64,000 bases of DNA, taken from NCBI GenBank assembly GCA_963787895.1, contig CAWBEX010000008.1, positions 496,001 to 560,000 of the forward strand, read 5' to 3'. This document shows positions 62,132 to 64,000 of the stretch, in pieces. This DNA comes from Anderseniella sp963787895. Its GTDB lineage: Bacteria; Pseudomonadota; Alphaproteobacteria; Rhizobiales; Aestuariivirgaceae. A program made the position numbers and the translations under genes. Below the pieces are notes generated by a model. The model worked only from the letters and a program-made list of their open reading frames with translations, ran no database searches and was not told the DNA's origin. The first letter of the stretch is position 1; each line of letters opens with the position of its first letter.

Positions 62132-63850
62132 ATGGCTGCAAGCAGCTCACTAAACCCGACCCGCGATGATTTCGCGGCTATGCTCGACGCGAGCTTCAAC
62201 GAAGAAACCAATGCAGAAGGCACGGTTGTCAAAGGCAGAATTGTTGCCATTGAAAACGATCTCGCCATCATAGACGTAGGTTTGAAAACCGAAGGCCGCG
62301 TCCCTCTGCGCGAATTCCGCACTCCTGGCCAGGATAACGATCTTGTTGTTGGCGATGAGGTTGAAGTCTTTCTTGACCGCATCGAAAATGCCATGGGCGA
62401 AGCAGTCCTGTCACGTGACAAGGCTCGCCGGGAAGAGGCCTGGGTGCGGCTTGAAAAGTCGTTTGAAGACAATGAGCGCGTCGATGGCGTGATCTTTGGC
62501 CGCGTCAAGGGTGGATTTACCGTCGATCTGGGCGGCGCTGTTGCGTTCCTTCCTGGCTCGCAGGTCGACATCCGTCCGGTACGTGACGTGACTCCGTTGA
62601 TGAACATGACTCAGCCGTTCCAGGTTCTGAAAATGGACAAGCGCCGGGGCAACATTGTTGTTTCGCGCCGTGCGATCATGGAAGAAACCCGCGCAGAACA
62701 GCGTTCGGAACTGGTGCAGAACCTTGCTGAAGGTCAGAAGGTTGAAGGCGTCGTCAAGAATATCACCGACTACGGTGCGTTCGTCGACCTGGGCGGTATT
62801 GATGGCCTGCTGCACGTCACGGACATCTCGTGGAAGCGCGTCAATCATCCCACCGATGTTCTCTCGGTCGGCCAGACGGTCAACGTGCAGATCGTCAAGA
62901 TCAACCCGGATACCCAACGCATCAGCCTTGGCATGAAGCAGCTGGAAAGCGATCCGTGGGACGGTGTGGAGGCCAAGTATCCAGTCGGCATGCGGGTCAA
63001 GGGGCGTGTAACCAACATCACCGATTACGGTGCGTTCGTGGAACTGGAAGAAGGCATCGAGGGCCTGGTTCACGTTTCCGAAATGAGCTGGACCAAGAAG
63101 AACATCCATCCAGGCAAGATTGTTTCCACTTCCGAGGAAATCGAAGTGGAAGTGCTGGAAGTCGACCCGGCCAAGCGCCGCGTTTCCCTGGGTCTCAAGC
63201 AGACCACTGAAAACCCGTGGGCCTCGTTTGCGGATCGCTATCCGCAAGGCACCAATGTTGAAGGTGAAATCAAGAACATCACAGAGTTTGGCCTGTTCAT
63301 CGGTCTCGACGGTGATGTTGACGGCATGGTTCACCTGTCCGATCTGGACTGGAACCGCTCCGGTGAAGAAGCCATTCAGGAATACAACAAGGGTGATGTG
63401 GTCAAGGCCATCGTGCTTGATGTTGACCAGGAGAAGGAACGCATTTCGCTCGGCATCAAGCAACTTGATGGCGATCCGATGCAGAGTGCATCTGCTGGCG
63501 GCCTTCGCAAGGGTGCAACTGTGACCTGTGAGATCACTGAAGTGCAGGAAAACGGCATAGAGGTGAAGCTTGCAGACACCGACATGACGGCATTTATCCG
63601 TCGCTCGGACTTAGCCCGCGACAGGTCGGAACAGCGCCCTGAGCGGTTTGCGGTCGGCGAAAAGGTAGACGTTCGTATTACCCAGTTTGACAAGGCAGCC
63701 CGCAAGGTTGGTCTGTCAATCAAGGCATTGGAAATCGCCGAAGAGAAGGCGGCCGTCGAACAGTACGGTTCGTCCAATTCAGGTGCTTCACTGGGTGATA
63801 TTCTCGGTGCAGCCCTGAACAAGGCGAGTGATGCTGAAACGAAGGACTGA
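62132..63850 (+). CDS. rpsA: 30S ribosomal protein S1
   Basis: 572 residues from MAASSSLNPTRDDFAAMLDA; the frame is open further upstream but that part lacks S1 character. Six S1 OB-fold repeats are visible, with the strongest in the middle (KNITDYGAFVDLGGIDGLLH; TNITDYGAFVELEEGIEGLV; KNITEFGLFIGLDGDVDGMV). It binds mRNA leaders on the 30S subunit. Full length, C-terminus ASDAETKD; followed by a terminator. Confidence 0.97.
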   Translation: MAASSSLNPTRDDFAAMLDASFNEETNAEGTVVKGRIVAIENDLAIIDVGLKTEGRVPLREFRTPGQDNDLVVGDEVEVFLDRIENAMGEAVLSRDKARREEAWVRLEKSFEDNERVDGVIFGRVKGGFTVDLGGAVAFLPGSQVDIRPVRDVTPLMNMTQPFQVLKMDKRRGNIVVSRRAIMEETRAEQRSELVQNLAEGQKVEGVVKNITDYGAFVDLGGIDGLLHVTDISWKRVNHPTDVLSVGQTVNVQIVKINPDTQRISLGMKQLESDPWDGVEAKYPVGMRVKGRVTNITDYGAFVELEEGIEGLVHVSEMSWTKKNIHPGKIVSTSEEIEVEVLEVDPAKRRVSLGLKQTTENPWASFADRYPQGTNVEGEIKNITEFGLFIGLDGDVDGMVHLSDLDWNRSGEEAIQEYNKGDVVKAIVLDVDQEKERISLGIKQLDGDPMQSASAGGLRKGATVTCEITEVQENGIEVKLADTDMTAFIRRSDLARDRSEQRPERFAVGEKVDVRITQFDKAARKVGLSIKALEIAEEKAAVEQYGSSNSGASLGDILGAALNKASDAETKD

Positions 63851-63878
63851 TCATCAGGCCGATGTGGCATGTTGAAAT

Positions 63879-63915
63879 GGCCGGTCAGCGGTAAGATTGC
63901 TGGCCGGTCTTTTTT
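63879..63915 (+). terminator. Rho-independent terminator of rpsA
   Basis: CCGGTCAGC (63881-63889) pairs with GCTGGCCGG (63899-63907), one G-U, followed by TCTTTTTT. It lies 31 bp after the stop. Confidence 0.87.
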
Positions 63916-63955
63916 GTTGCAGGGTCTTTCCAACTCAACCGGAGCTTGAAGCGCA

Positions 63956-64000
63956 TGTCACTTGAAGCGGATACGATGCTGGTCAAACACAAACTTCGCA
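63956..64000 (+). CDS. sppA: Start of a gene, probably signal peptide peptidase SppA (partial)
   Basis: An ATG with GGAG upstream gives MSLEADTMLVKHKLR before the window ends. Many alphaproteobacterial sppA genes begin MSLDADxLxDRRRLR and follow rpsA directly, so this is the best guess. Only 15 residues are visible. Confidence 0.45.

Noticed and set aside
62411..63463. 350-codon minus-strand frame inside rpsA
   Set aside because: Antisense of a highly expressed core gene, produced by its strong codon bias.

Overview
The window looks like chromosome of an alphaproteobacterium, probably order Hyphomicrobiales (Rhizobiales). The right end carries the block FYDLN-domain protein (minus strand), aroA (CP4/class II-like), cmk, rpsA and the start of a probable sppA. 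Elsewhere there are families common in this group: DUF1344, DUF1488, DUF5681, the DUF3489-DUF2924-serine recombinase trio, CbpA/CbpM and a Blh-type persulfide dioxygenase. No name or accession was available, so the taxonomy is inference.

Layout. (1) 1-10158 is the right end of an integrated element. It is bounded by a 50-bp 3' fragment of tRNA-Arg(CCG) next to a frame-broken tyrosine integrase. It holds a truncated PLD-like gene cut by a 1.2-kb IS3-family copy, and an unusual minus-strand cassette (1853-8313) of large unrecognised proteins. The last of these has a hydrophobic segment, a Pro-rich linker and a nuclease-like C-terminus. (2) 10.5-25.1 kb is a low-oxygen, sulfur and stress region: 1-Cys peroxiredoxin, SulP permease, DUF442 protein, Blh, an FNR-type regulator, a hemerythrin-like protein, two double-Usp proteins, an APH/P-loop kinase fusion, an APC permease, Hsp20, a dihaem cytochrome c, and CbpM/CbpA. 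Near-identical FNR-box palindromes lie in its divergent intergenic gaps. (3) 25.2-34.0 kb is catabolic: a polar amino acid-type ABC transporter, a class III CoA-transferase and hydantoinase/oxoprolinase subunits A and B. (4) 34.0-34.7 kb is an IS6-family remnant.

(5) 34.74-59.10 kb is a ~24-kb segment bounded by two ~190-bp direct repeats; the right one is the terminator region of tRNA-Ala(GGC). It begins with a 21-bp-periodic repeat array and an ImmA/XRE pair divergent from a ParB-methyltransferase and a DUF5681 gene. It continues with a LysR-like regulator, a patatin, a DUF4212/symporter/YggT-like locus with several broken frames, a DnaQ-CBS-DUF294 protein, small conserved genes, a Crp-type regulator, a PagL-like outer-membrane protein and a split nuclease-like gene. 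It ends with the DUF3489-DUF2924-large serine recombinase cassette. (6) 59.1-64.0 kb is core chromosome.

Several non-core genes are each interrupted by one or a few single-base shifts while codon-level similarity continues in another frame: integrase, cassette gene 4713-6964, fnr, the ABC ATPase 3' end, the symporter locus and the nuclease at 55.3 kb. Core genes are intact. Both real decay and base-level assembly error remain possible. The best candidate for an undescribed system is the 1853-8313 cassette. The FNR-box set and the repeat-bounded 24-kb segment are the next most useful leads.
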